DNA of 64,000 nucleotides, taken from NCBI GenBank assembly GCA_963971305.1, contig OZ020303.1, positions 38,924,106 through 38,988,105 of the forward strand, in the 5' to 3' direction. Position 1 is the first letter of the stretch. Every line of letters begins with the position of its first letter. The notes beneath the pieces are model-generated. The model saw only the letters and a list, made by a program, of their open reading frames with translations, was not told the origin of the DNA and made no database searches. The translations under genes and the position numbers were made by a program. Of this stretch, positions 11,160 to 21,915 are shown piece after piece. Source of the stretch: Arcuatula senhousia. Its lineage: Eukaryota; Mollusca; Bivalvia; Mytilida; Mytilidae.

Positions 11160-12145
11160 AGCAAAGAAACATTTCAACCTGCACAAAAGACGTCAAACTA
11201 AGCCACCTGCTACAAGACTCAAATCAGGCCTCAACTAGAGTATGCTTCTACTATAATATGAGGTAGGTTTTTAACCTGTGACGCTCCCGGAATTAAAACT
11301 TTTCTAAATTAATTTATTAATTGTACAAGCAAAAATAATTTTTGAAAAAATTATGATGCGACATGAATTCAAACAAATATTCGAAAATGAAAACAAACTA
11401 GCTTTTCTTGTGGGTCACAAGTGCGCTTAATGACGTTCAAAATTTGCAAAGCAAAAAGCTTCAAAAAGAGTTGAAAGTTCGGGAAACAAGCGCGTGCTAT
11501 ACCGGACGTTGAAGGAAAATTCAGCCCATAGTACAACTAAAATATTGACCTTTCTACCGTTATCGCTCCCTTCGGGAGCGTATAAGTAAGTAATATTTAT
11601 CTAAAGTCGTCATATTATATACAAAATAACAGAAACATGAGCTCTGTAGAGCTCTTTAAACGACTGGATATTTTAAAACAAGTAACAGACATGCAACATA
11701 CAAGACACACATTGACACAAATGAGTTCTTATGGGATCCTTGGACCCAACGTAACATCAAAAAGGTTGAGGCAGTGCAAAAAAGAGCTGTACGATTTGTC
11801 ACCGGGGATTATAGAAGAACAAGCAGCGCAAAATCTATGCTCAAGCAACTTGAATGGCCAGAACATGCAAATCGGAGACAACAAGCTAAAGTAGTAATGA
11901 TATACAGAGTTGTACACCAACTGGTTGCGATACCACTAGCACACTGACAGTACCTACATCCAGCAGGAGTTCATACCAGAGACAGTCCATCACGACTCCT
12001 TGTACCTTACGCGAGTGTTAACTCCTACAAAAACTCATTCTTTCCATCATCAATAAGACTCTGGAACAGTTTGTCGGCACGACAGACAGAAGCACAATCC
12101 CTCGAGGCCTTCAAGACGGGGATTGTAACCAGCTGCCACTAGACA
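11160..12145 (+). pseudogene. LINE reverse-transcriptase ORF2, C-terminal fragment, interrupted
   Basis: Two in-order pieces of the C-terminal region of a CR1/Jockey-type LINE protein are readable. The first (about 11160-11252) includes CYKTQIRPQLEYAS after an in-frame stop. The second (about 11731-12140) begins WDPWTQRNIKKVEAVQKRA and continues with the usual FVTGDYRRTSS, LEWP and SFFPSSIRLWNSL words before a stop at about 12138. An internal stop follows IPLAH. About 480 bp is inserted between Y-A-S-T-I and W-D-P, including the hairpin-ended element. It is clearly dead. Confidence 0.8.
11255..11583 (+). mobile_element. Hairpin-ended non-autonomous element, copy 2, in the LINE
   Basis: It begins AATATGAGGTAGG, then CCTGTGACGCTCCCGG, and ends with the hairpin GCTCCCTTCGGGAGC. 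It is inverted relative to copy 1, about 790 bp away. The LINE frame before it and after about 11730 would join if roughly 480 bp were removed, so the inserted unit may extend past the hairpin or two insertions may be nested. Confidence 0.75.
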
Positions 12146-12744
12146 GCCTCAGATGATATTATCTTGTCTTTATCCTGCACCTGTTTATTTTGTAAATACT
12201 AGTACACTGATGACCCTCCCTCGTGTATACTTTTATTCAAGTATCATGCGAAAATATTCCAGAGGAATCATGCACACAAATGAGAAGATGAAGATGAAGA
12301 TGAATTTAAAAGAATTTCAGCGCCAATATACTTCAGAAAATGCCACATATTAAAATCAGCCCGAATAACTTTGATTTTTTAACTATTCATTATGCTTGTA
12401 CATTGTCTACTGTGACATATATATTTATAAACTATATTCTAACCATGAAACTGTGTAAAAAATAGATTATTTTTATTCGAGAAGTTTTGGAGCAATGCCA
12501 TGCTTTTTATTGATATCATTCTAGTAGATGACTAGTAGGCTCAAGACATTTTTCTCCTTTTTATGGGTTGGGGGGGAAATGCCAGTTTTTTTGATAAATT
12601 AAGTCACCATGAAACATTTATTTCAACCATTTGAAACACTTTGCTACATTTTTCCAATTGGAAATCACTTTAAAATGACTTTGAAATCATATATTGTCAG
12701 ACAATTACAAATATATGCACTGTAAGGCTATTCTCGGGAAATAC

Positions 12745-14548
12745 TGTAAGCCACCTCGGCCGTGCCCTGTCCGCAACACGACCGTGGCGGTTTACGAATG
12801 ATAGGACCTTGCAATAATCATACTAACTTGTGGAGTATGACAAGTGGCTTTAAAGATAATGGAGACTGTAATTCAAACCATTGATTATTTATTAATGTTA
12901 ATTATGTTGACATGTATATCCAAACAGTTTACAATATAATATGAAGTAGTCAAAGGTGGTGTCCGACGTGTTGGGAGATAGCGCATGTTTGTTCCATGGG
13001 TTAGGTCGTCCTCTCCAGCGGCAGCGGCATTCTTCTATTAGGGTTCCTTTCCTTCTTAAAGTCTTGTGTGTCCAGTTATTCCAAACCCCGAGATAAAGCT
13101 ATGGATCCGTCTTCCTTATTGAGCAAATAACCGTCTGTTATGTGATTTCTGTGTTTTCTAATTGAGAGTCCCTTGTCCAGAAGTCCTTTATGTTCCCGTC
13201 CTCTGACAGCTAATGATCATGAGTCCATGTCCTAAAGTTTCCTTATCCAATAATCCAAGTAAAAGTTCCGAGTCCAAGATCCAATGCTTGGTGGCTTGTG
13301 TTCTAGCGTTGTCAGTGTAAAGGTTCCGAGTCCATGATCCAATGTTCCTAGCGTCCTCCAAGTAAAGGTCCAAAGCCAAAGATCCAATGTTCCTGGCGTC
13401 CTCCAAGTAAAGGTCCCAAGTCCAAGATCCAATGTTCCTAGAAGTCCTCGGAGTGAAGGTCCCGAGATCCTATGTTCCTAGCGTCCTCCAAGTCCAAGAT
13501 CCAATGTGTGACAGCTTGTTCCCTATTATTGCTGGATTAGCATAATATTGACGTTATGCTAATAATTCCTTTGATAGCTTCTTTTGTATAAATGTTTCAA
13601 TACGATCCTCTAATGTAAACGTCTTGTGGTCTCCTATTCAAAAGCACCGTCCCTTACGTTCCTTGTTCCAAGGTGCTGTTTGCCGCTGGAGAGACGTTCA
13701 GCTATCTGCCATTGTGAAGTGCTCGCTCGCTTTTATATCCTTTCAGCGACGTCACATGACGTCATCAACCAATCAGTGCTTGTCCTTTTTGCGTAGCCGG
13801 AACTATAGTGATCCAAGAGACGTCAGATCTAAATAAATTAGTTGCCCGGACTTGTCCTCTGCTTGCCCTTTTATTTGAATGTATTCCTGGAGTTGATTCA
13901 TCCATTTACTTCTCCCAAAAACGTTAGATTAATGTTGCGACACCCCTATGACGTGCGTAACAATACATAAAATAATTCACTCAAGTTATCAAAAATACGA
14001 CATAAAATAGTTCCTTACTTGCTCTTCAATTACTTCATAAAATGAGCGGCCGGAAGTCTATAAATTATTGATTTACTTTTGGTATCTTTAGAGTGACACT
14101 CGATCGACAAAATAACTTTATAAAGTGCAATGTTAATATCTTAAAATACGTTTCATTCCCCATATGATTTTAGCCGGCGAAATGTCAACAAAAATGAAAA
14201 TGACTTATTCCTGCTTTATAAAAGACTTCCTAGCAATAAAATATGAACAGGCATCATATCATTGGCATGAAAATGTGCCTTAACAATAGATCCTTTATTG
14301 AAAAGGTAAAACTATAAAAATAAACCATGGTACAGGTCTCAAACTTGGTTTCACATTGCACAAAAACATTGACAAACTTTCACTGGTTATAAATCAAGAT
14401 TATTATTTTCCTATTACTCTGACTGATGCTTAACAAAATTATTATTGCAACACATAATTCATGTGCTAAATGACAACCCATGAACCAGGTTATAAAATAC
14501 TTAAACAGGGTGAAAAAGGTCTGACAATAAGAAACCCTGTTTCTTACA
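12745..14548 (-). repeat. 3' LTR (element orientation)
   Basis: 1804 bp, bounded by TGTAAG and CTTACA. It contains a 45-bp minisatellite (about 13206-13510). No difference from the partner LTR was seen in any stretch compared. At 1.8 kb it is long for an animal Ty3/gypsy LTR. Confidence 0.93.
13206..13510. repeat. 45-bp minisatellite inside the LTR
   Basis: The word CAATGTTCCTAG/GGCGTCCTCC recurs at 13340, 13385 and 13430 (period 45) with more diverged units on both sides; typical unit words are AAGTAAAGGTCC and AAGTCCAAGATC. The same array, shifted by 5311 bp, is in the other LTR (about 18517-18821), so it predates insertion. Confidence 0.85.
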
Positions 14549-14556
14549 CTCCCCCC
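14549..14556 (-). other. Polypurine tract
   Basis: On the minus strand GGGGGGAG directly abuts the TGTAAG start of the 3' LTR, the expected position and composition for a plus-strand primer. Confidence 0.8.
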
Positions 14557-14583
14557 AACTTAATAAAATGAATTCTCCTGAAT

Positions 14584-15180
14584 TCAATGCAAAATCAGAA
14601 ATATTACAATACATATAATGTCATTAAATTGTTCATTGTTGTCATAGTCGCTATCTTCATCTTCATTGTCCATGTTGTCTGTCTCTTCATCTTCATTGTC
14701 TGTTCCGACCTCAGTATCCTCATCCTGCTCATGGTCATCATATAAATGCTTGTAATCTTTGTTTTCATCTTCTGTCCTCAAGTTAATGTTCATCATCTTC
14801 TCTGTCCTCTTCTTCTACCAGCCTCCTGAGTTAATGCTGACATCAGGTTCATAATGGAAACTCGTAAGTCATGTCAGGTCTTATCTTCTCTAGTATTGCT
14901 TGTCCATCACTCCTCCTTACTTTTCCTTTCTGATTGACCTGTCTATCCTCCAGTTCCTGAAAGTATCTATGGTTCTCCTGGTTCCTGGTGTTTTTGGCTT
15001 ATCCAAGCCCTTCTTTATGTTCATGACTACTTCTCCATCCGGATGATGGGATCCTCCTGATTTTTTTTTCTCCTGGCTGTGTGATTCCTCTTGATTCTCC
15101 CTATACTCCTGAGGCTGTTGTTGTCCTGGTTCAGCATAAGTACATCCTCCAGGCTCTACGGGCCTACCACTACAGAACAT
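14584..15180 (-). other. Two short acidic/low-complexity frames in the element interior
   Basis: Minus-strand frames of 70 codons (14796-14584, Asp/Glu-rich with repeated DNEDEE-type words) and 87 codons (15180-14917, Gln/Glu/Lys-rich). No domain is recognised. Nearby microsatellite-like DNA (TCTTCATCTTCATTGTC) explains the acidic composition. Translation is doubtful. Confidence 0.2.
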
Positions 15181-15389
15181 TCGTGGTGCCCAAATTTCAA
15201 ATGTACAAGTCTACCACTACAGAACATTCATGGTTACTTGTCTCAACTGCTTCTTGAGCTACACCAGTGGTTCTCCTGACCACCCAGGGCAACCACTACA
15301 GAACATTCATGGTTCCCTTAATCCACAATACAAGCCTACCACTACAGAACTTTCGTGGTTACTTGCCTCTTCTGGTACACAACTGTGCA

Positions 15390-15690
15390 CGTGGTTCTCC
15401 TGACCACTACAACTCATGGTTCTCCTGACCACTACAACTCGTGGTTCTCCTGAACACAACAACTCGTGGTGCTCCTGACCACTACAACTCGTGGTGCTCC
15501 TGACCACTACAACTCGTGGTTCTCCTGACCACTACAACTCGTGGTGCTCCTGACCACTACAACTCGTGGTGCTCCTGACCACTTCGACTCGTGGTGCTCC
15601 TGACCACTACAGAACATTGGTGCTCCTGACCACTACAACTCGTGGTGCTCCTGACCACTATAACTCGTGGTTCTCCTGCTCATACAGGTC
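15390..15690. repeat. 25-bp minisatellite in the retroelement interior
   Basis: About a dozen units with consensus words CGTGGTGCTCCTG and ACCACTACAACT (for example starts at 15441 and 15466, spacing 25). Looser copies containing CACTACAGAACATTCRTGGT extend left to about 15165. Each unit carries CCAC...GTGG and can fold on itself. It occupies part of the interior where pol would be expected. Confidence 0.88.
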
Positions 15691-17027
15691 TACCACTACA
15701 ACTTATAGTTACCCACAATCAATCCACCTTTTCTTCTCTCTGGTCTTCAAAATATGTCCCTGGTTCCTTATATCAACTTATCTTCTTTGCTGTTAAAATG
15801 GCGATCTTCTACTTTCATCTTAATCATGTTAATAATCATTGTTGATGTCACAGGTGTTCACGGTGCTGGAAGTGCTTTGATTTCTATTTCCGACTAAATT
15901 GGCTGCTGATTTCCTTCTTTCGTCCTATTTTTACAGTTCTTGGATTGTCTTCATGCTCAATGACTACATGTAGTAAAAAGTAATTTCATCAACATTATGT
16001 TTTCTTTTTCAGGCATCTTCATGGTGTGAGAAAAGACGCATTTCTTAGATTATCCAATGTTTTTCAAATTTATCCAAAGCATTTTGTCATCTCCAATAAA
16101 ATTTTATGTTTCTAATTATCATCAACTACAGCAGGTGATGGAATGGTAAGTATGATCCTTAATTGTCATTCAAATAAAATAATATAAAACCAAATGAGTT
16201 ATTTATTTCTCCGCCTCGGACATTACTTTATTCATATTGGCATTCAGGTATAGGTGTCACTGAGCTTCACTTGGTATTTGCCTTGGTGTCTCTTTTTGAT
16301 TCTCCATGTTCTAACATTCAATCTTGTCAGGTGTTTCTTTTTCCTTAAATAGCATCAGATGGTATCAGCCAGAAAATCCAGGGATCTCTTGTTTTTTTTT
16401 TGTGGATTCATCTTGTCCTACTCTTCCTGAAAGAAACCCTCCATGGTCTTTCCTGGGCGACTTATCTATTGGTACTTAGTCCACATTTTGACTAAGGTTG
16501 GTTAGCCACTGGGTGATCAAGCCAGTCCTAACCTACCAGACAGAAAATTAATCTGCCCGGCCACAGGTATACCTCTTTTTACCTGAGTACGTGCGCACGA
16601 TTTTCCAATAGACAATCCCCGAACATTCCACCATGTGTCCTTTCCAGGTGATGTTATCTTCATATTGATCGCCTCCTTTGCTTTATTGTCCTCATTTCAT
16701 GAGTATGTTCTTATTGTTACTTTTTCCTTCTAAAAGGTCTTCTTGCACTTCCGTAGTAAAAGTAAAATCTCTATTTCCTAAGAATGTTCCAATTTCTAAA
16801 AAAATGTTTCTTTAAATTCCCTTTAGTTCTCAAACTTCGAAATATCCTGCTAGATACTGGCATTAAGAATTCCCAAATTTCCCTATTTATTTCCCCGAAA
16901 TATAATTTATAATTCGATTCTGAGCTGGACCTTTATAATTCTAAAATTCCGTCTGGTGAAGGTGTGCGTCAAGGTAGTCATCTATTTGCTCTTCTAAATA
17001 TATGAGTTTTATGCAGGAAAGTTACTG
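15691..17027. other. Retroelement interior without a recognisable ORF
   Basis: About 1.3 kb between the minisatellite and the gag stop. All minus frames are broken by many stops and no pol motif was found. It may be a spacer or the eroded remains of pol. Confidence 0.5.
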
Positions 17028-17840
17028 CTACATTCTATTAACCATAAGGTATTGACAATCCCTCTTGAAATGGCCAAATAAATTGCAAATAAAACATCTT
17101 TTACTTCTTTTGTGCTGTTTGTTCGTGGGCCTTCTATGAGTCTTTTCTTCTATTAGGGGTTTGCTGTCAACATAACTTTTCTTTTTCAAGTTTCTATTCT
17201 TCGATTCTTTTTGGCAAGCGTTCTTTTTGTGTGTTGAATAAATAGTTCTTGTGCTTTCTTTGTGGTTATTTATTAATTCTTCATATGTCTCTATTACTTC
17301 AATTGCATCTTCTAACGTCTTGCAATTCCGATCAAAACAGCGAACTTTTATTTCTGGTTTCACTGATTTATATATCTGATCCAATGCTAAAGATTCTTGC
17401 GTATTGGCGTCAAAATTCTCATAGGCCCTTCTAGATAACTTGCGTAAATCGTCTGCAAGTGATGTAATGGATTCTCCGAAATTTCGTCTTCTGTTTTCGA
17501 ATTCCCGTCTCCATTTTAGGATTTGTCCTTTTCTTGTTTCTCCAAATCTTTTCTCCAATTTCTTCCTTAATAAATTGTAGTCTTCCCTATCTGTCTTCTG
17601 TAATCCAGTATAAAACGTTCTTGCTTGTCCTGTTAATGATATCCCTAGTATAAGTGTCTTCTCTTTATCCGTCCATTTTCCGATTTTGGCACATAGCTCA
17701 AAATGTAAAATAAATTCCTCCCAGTCTCCCAATCCATTATAAGTATCAGGTTTAAATGCCATGTTTATTCCGAATTTCTGCAAAGTAGACTTATCGTGTC
17801 CCTTCTCTTTTTCATCTTCGAATATTCCAGCTGATGACAT
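17028..17840 (-). CDS. Gag polyprotein with CCHC zinc knuckle
   Basis: Intact 270-residue frame starting MSSAGIFEDEKEKG. Residues about 25-175 look like a helical retrotransposon capsid (WEEFILHFELCAKIGKW, LTGQARTFY, LEKRFGE, MAG/gypsy-type words). A basic region leads to one C-terminal zinc knuckle CFICNLFGHFKRDC (C-X2-C-X4-H-X4-C, about residues 248-261), the RNA-binding motif that packages element RNA. It lies about 200 bp downstream of the primer site, the normal place for gag. The frame has no damage. It ends shortly after the knuckle, with no protease or pol extension or obvious frameshift continuation. Confidence 0.9.
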   Translation of the reverse strand: MSSAGIFEDEKEKGHDKSTLQKFGINMAFKPDTYNGLGDWEEFILHFELCAKIGKWTDKEKTLILGISLTGQARTFYTGLQKTDREDYNLLRKKLEKRFGETRKGQILKWRREFENRRRNFGESITSLADDLRKLSRRAYENFDANTQESLALDQIYKSVKPEIKVRCFDRNCKTLEDAIEVIETYEELINNHKESTRTIYSTHKKNACQKESKNRNLKKKSYVDSKPLIEEKTHRRPTNKQHKRSKRCFICNLFGHFKRDCQYLMVNRM

Positions 17841-18035
17841 CCTTTAAATGTGTATTCATATCAAGCTCTTATAAATTCCACGGCTATAAATGACCCTCCA
17901 ACATTTTCATCAGCTTCCTCCTAGGCCGTTCACCTTGACTAAATTTTACCAACACGTCGGTCATGCACGTACGTTATCCTTGTAAATCCTGGACAGTTCC
18001 TGGGTCCGTATCCTAGATACTAAATAGAATTAGTA

Positions 18036-18052
18036 TCCCACTTCTGACACCA
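18036..18052 (-). promoter_or_regulatory. Primer binding site, tRNA-Leu
   Basis: On the minus strand, three bases after the 5' LTR, the sequence TGGTGTCAGAAGTGGGA begins with TGG (complement of tRNA CCA) and matches the complement of the 3' end of animal leucine tRNAs as I remember them (CCCACTTCTGACA plus CCA). Leucine tRNA is used by some bivalve gypsy elements such as Steamer. Confidence 0.8.
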
Positions 18053-18055
18053 AAT

Positions 18056-19859
18056 TGTAAGCCACCTCGGCCGTGCCCTGTCCGCAACACGACCGTGGCG
18101 GTTTACGAATGATAGGACCTTGCAATAATCATACTAACTTGTGGAGTATGACAAGTGGCTTTAAAGATAATGGAGACTGTAATTCAAACCATTGATTATT
18201 TATTAATGTTAATTATGTTGACATGTATATCCAAACAGTTTACAATATAATATGAAGTAGTCAAAGGTGGTGTCCGACGTGTTGGGAGATAGCGCATGTT
18301 TGTTCCATGGGTTAGGTCGTCCTCTCCAGCGGCAGCGGCATTCTTCTATTAGGGTTCCTTTCCTTCTTAAAGTCTTGTGTGTCCAGTTATTCCAAACCCC
18401 GAGATAAAGCTATGGATCCGTCTTCCTTATTGAGCAAATAACCGTCTGTTATGTGATTTCTGTGTTTTCTAATTGAGAGTCCCTTGTCCAGAAGTCCTTT
18501 ATGTTCCCGTCCTCTGACAGCTAATGATCATGAGTCCATGTCCTAAAGTTTCCTTATCCAATAATCCAAGTAAAAGTTCCGAGTCCAAGATCCAATGCTT
18601 GGTGGCTTGTGTTCTAGCGTTGTCAGTGTAAAGGTTCCGAGTCCATGATCCAATGTTCCTAGCGTCCTCCAAGTAAAGGTCCAAAGCCAAAGATCCAATG
18701 TTCCTGGCGTCCTCCAAGTAAAGGTCCCAAGTCCAAGATCCAATGTTCCTAGAAGTCCTCGGAGTGAAGGTCCCGAGATCCTATGTTCCTAGCGTCCTCC
18801 AAGTCCAAGATCCAATGTGTGACAGCTTGTTCCCTATTATTGCTGGATTAGCATAATATTGACGTTATGCTAATAATTCCTTTGATAGCTTCTTTTGTAT
18901 AAATGTTTCAATACGATCCTCTAATGTAAACGTCTTGTGGTCTCCTATTCAAAAGCACCGTCCCTTACGTTCCTTGTTCCAAGGTGCTGTTTGCCGCTGG
19001 AGAGACGTTCAGCTATCTGCCATTGTGAAGTGCTCGCTCGCTTTTATATCCTTTCAGCGACGTCACATGACGTCATCAACCAATCAGTGCTTGTCCTTTT
19101 TGCGTAGCCGGAACTATAGTGATCCAAGAGACGTCAGATCTAAATAAATTAGTTGCCCGGACTTGTCCTCTGCTTGCCCTTTTATTTGAATGTATTCCTG
19201 GAGTTGATTCATCCATTTACTTCTCCCAAAAACGTTAGATTAATGTTGCGACACCCCTATGACGTGCGTAACAATACATAAAATAATTCACTCAAGTTAT
19301 CAAAAATACGACATAAAATAGTTCCTTACTTGCTCTTCAATTACTTCATAAAATGAGCGGCCGGAAGTCTATAAATTATTGATTTACTTTTGGTATCTTT
19401 AGAGTGACACTCGATCGACAAAATAACTTTATAAAGTGCAATGTTAATATCTTAAAATACGTTTCATTCCCCATATGATTTTAGCCGGCGAAATGTCAAC
19501 AAAAATGAAAATGACTTATTCCTGCTTTATAAAAGACTTCCTAGCAATAAAATATGAACAGGCATCATATCATTGGCATGAAAATGTGCCTTAACAATAG
19601 ATCCTTTATTGAAAAGGTAAAACTATAAAAATAAACCATGGTACAGGTCTCAAACTTGGTTTCACATTGCACAAAAACATTGACAAACTTTCACTGGTTA
19701 TAAATCAAGATTATTATTTTCCTATTACTCTGACTGATGCTTAACAAAATTATTATTGCAACACATAATTCATGTGCTAAATGACAACCCATGAACCAGG
19801 TTATAAAATACTTAAACAGGGTGAAAAAGGTCTGACAATAAGAAACCCTGTTTCTTACA
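18056..19859 (-). repeat. 5' LTR (element orientation)
   Basis: 1804 bp, partner of 12745-14548 at offset 5311, with the same minisatellite and the same open frames base for base. It should contain the element promoter and RNA start; no TATA box could be assigned with confidence. Confidence 0.93.
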
Positions 19860-20730
19860 ATACTTTGAAAATTGACCCCAAAAAGCATGAATACGAGACA
19901 AAACTTTTGTGACGGTTTTGTGTCATTAATTATTTTAAGTGTTGTGTTGGGTTTGAGATCGATATGTTTAATTTCTTTTACATCACCCGATGAATGATTC
20001 CAAGCTAGCTGTTAGCAACAACGAGTCTTCTGAAGAGAGTTTTCTCTACGGTTCATTAGTTCGTCTTGTTCCCCCTTGTTGAAATGAGACGTTTATCGAT
20101 TTGATTTTAATTGTGTGTTGTTCTTTGCGCTTAAGGAGGTTTGCTCCTCATATTTTGAGATTTTGGTCAGATTTTCGAGATCCTCTGGGTTTATCCATCT
20201 ATTATGCTTGAATTTTTTTGCCCATGAACCCCCTATTTTCTTTGTCTTATTCAAAAATATGTCCACCAAATATGCAGTTCACAATTTTTTATGAAATTTT
20301 ATTTACTCTGTCATACATTTTAAAGAGTTTAAAGATACCAATCTGTGGCAATGCAAAAGTAATGTAAAATCTAGAGAGAACCTATTTCCCGCCAAAATTA
20401 TAAACGCTTATAGCATAAAAACGAGCACATGGACCTACATTTTTTTCTTGCTTATTTTGATCATTTGTCCATATTCTATAAAAAATATGCAATTTTATCA
20501 ATTTTTATTTACTTTTAGAGAGAGGAGCATACCCCCTTAATTTGAGATTATTGACAGTGGGAAGGTTGGGCCCAAAAACTAGTTTTTATATATGTTTGTC
20601 ATTAGCCTGGAATCTTTGACAAAGCTTTTGTTTGTACTTGTCTTTTAAATGTTTTTCTGATCCTTGTTTAGGGATGGGGGTCTTTCTTTGACTATATCAG
20701 GACTGGATTTGAATTGTATGCTCTTTATTT
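19860..20730. other. Intergenic, nothing recognised
   Basis: AT-rich DNA right of the retroelement. No exon with splice sites and no clear repeat boundary found. Confidence 0.4.
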
Positions 20731-20732
20731 TG

Positions 20733-20850
20733 ACCTTGGGCCAAACGAAAAACAACGAACAGCGCCTACTGGCTTAGTTGAAGGCTGTGACGGTTTTTAT
20801 TGTGGTCTTTTTAAATTGGCACTTATTTATGTGGACTGTGTCGCGTACAC
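20733..20850 (+). repeat. Dispersed repeat, 'GAGCAGCGACCACTGG' family
   Basis: Contains CAACGAACAGCGCCTACTGGC, then GAAGGCTGTGACGG. Related copies lie at about 26745-26790 (partial), 34160-34280 and 55078-55215, with shared words GAGCAGCGAC, ACTGGT and GGCTGTTTT. All four are in the same orientation. The type of element is unknown. Confidence 0.65.
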
Positions 20851-21025
20851 TTTTTCCACTATCTTTTACTTTTAAACTCACCACACCACATCCATATTCT
20901 TTTTGGAGTTCAAAAATCATCAAGATCATACTGTTCGTGGTATATGAAAACACAATGGCAACAATGTCAACGCGCGGACAACGGTTTCGCAACGCACTGA
21001 CAACGGAAAATACTGTGGTTTATAT

Positions 21026-21367
21026 CACAGGCGTTTGGGTCCAGGATTTTATTTTATTCTAATTAAACTTGTATATAAAAATTTTCATCTCGTCTTTATA
21101 CTATTTCCACGTGGAAATAGTATAGAGACGAGATACAAATTTTTATATACACGTTTATAATAAAATGAAATACTGGACCCAAACGCCTGTGGATTATTAT
21201 ACAGATATGAAAGTACAGCTCATACTCACAGCCGTTTGGGTCCAGTATTTTATTTTATTATAAACGTGTATATAAAAATTGTCATCTCGTCTATACCATT
21301 TCCACGAAAATTTTTATATACAAGTTTAATTATAATAAAATAAAATCCTGGACCCAAACGCCTGTGG
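21026..21367. mobile_element. Two adjacent fold-back (palindromic) elements
   Basis: 21026-21191 is a near-perfect palindrome with arms of about 80 bases meeting at CCACGTGG; both ends read as CACAGGCGTTTGGGTCC. 21226-21367 is a second, smaller fold-back with the same ends and AT-rich stem (TTTTTATATACA). A similar end pair appears at 55660-55735. They look like non-autonomous inverted-repeat transposons inserted near one another. Confidence 0.8.
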
Positions 21368-21659
21368 TTTACATAGGGTTAGTGTCCTTTTTTGTAAATG
21401 CGAAGATATTGCATGTATTAGTTAATGCAGCTGTTCGAATACAAAATACCTAAACTGAGTGAAATAATTATTCGATATTTGACTGTGAATGTCTTTCTAT
21501 TATAAGCATCACTTTGAAAGAAAAAATGCGGTACAGATACAGCAGTCTGGTCCTATACAAAAGACCATATTTTCCGTTGTCTGGGCCTAGCTTGTAAAAC
21601 CTATGTTCGCGCGTTGACACCGTCGTTTATATCCAATACGTTATCATAATTAGACTATA

Positions 21660-21915
21660 ATAGTAAATAAAGAAGGAATGTGTGCATGGGACACGGATGC
21701 CCCCACTAGGCCCCAAACAGGAAGTAGATGTCCGACAGACCTGAAAGTCGCTTAGGACCCACCATTTGTCATACAGACCCACCCTACCAAGTTTCAAATC
21801 GATTCCATGTACAGTTTTTGGAAAAAGCTTGACGGAAATTCGTACTGACGGACGTACGGACGGACATGAGTAAAACTTATAGCTCTTCGACATGTCGTCG
21901 CCGGGGCATAAAAAA
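21660..21915 (+). repeat. Dispersed repeat ending GCCGGGGCATAAAAA
   Basis: Contains the words CCAAGTTTCAAATCGATT and a run of GACGGACG before the end. Relatives, all recognised by 'rise to GACGGACGG then GC-rich then AAAAA', are at about 27120-27465, 32150-32352, 59140-59330 and 61085-61160. Confidence 0.55.

Larger units (their letters stand above)
12745..19859 (-). mobile_element. Non-autonomous LTR retrotransposon, gag only, long LTRs
   Basis: Two direct repeats of 1804 bp (12745-14548 and 18056-19859, constant offset 5311) flank a 3507-bp interior. Each LTR begins TGTAAG and ends CTTACA. The flanks share ATAC on both sides, a probable 4-bp target duplication (5 bp if the final A is shared). 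On the minus strand the order is 5' LTR, primer site, gag, tandem-repeat region, polypurine tract, 3' LTR. No protease, reverse transcriptase, RNase H or integrase is recognisable. Identical-looking LTRs point to a recent insertion. The tRNA-Leu primer site and CCHC Gag fit the Ty3/gypsy superfamily; the element would need proteins from a related full-length copy. Confidence 0.92.

Noticed and set aside
15390..15690. CRISPR-like appearance of regular 25-bp repeats
   Set aside because: There are no unique spacers; units abut directly and the context is an animal LTR element, so it is a minisatellite.
16835..17004. Plus-strand words LRNILLDTGIKN (protease-like LLDTG) and SGEGVRQGSHLFALL (LINE RT-like GVRQG) in the retroelement interior
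   Set aside because: They lie antisense to the gag of the element, are separated by a stop, and no neighbouring protease or reverse-transcriptase motifs support them. Chance, or at most a tiny unrelated insert.
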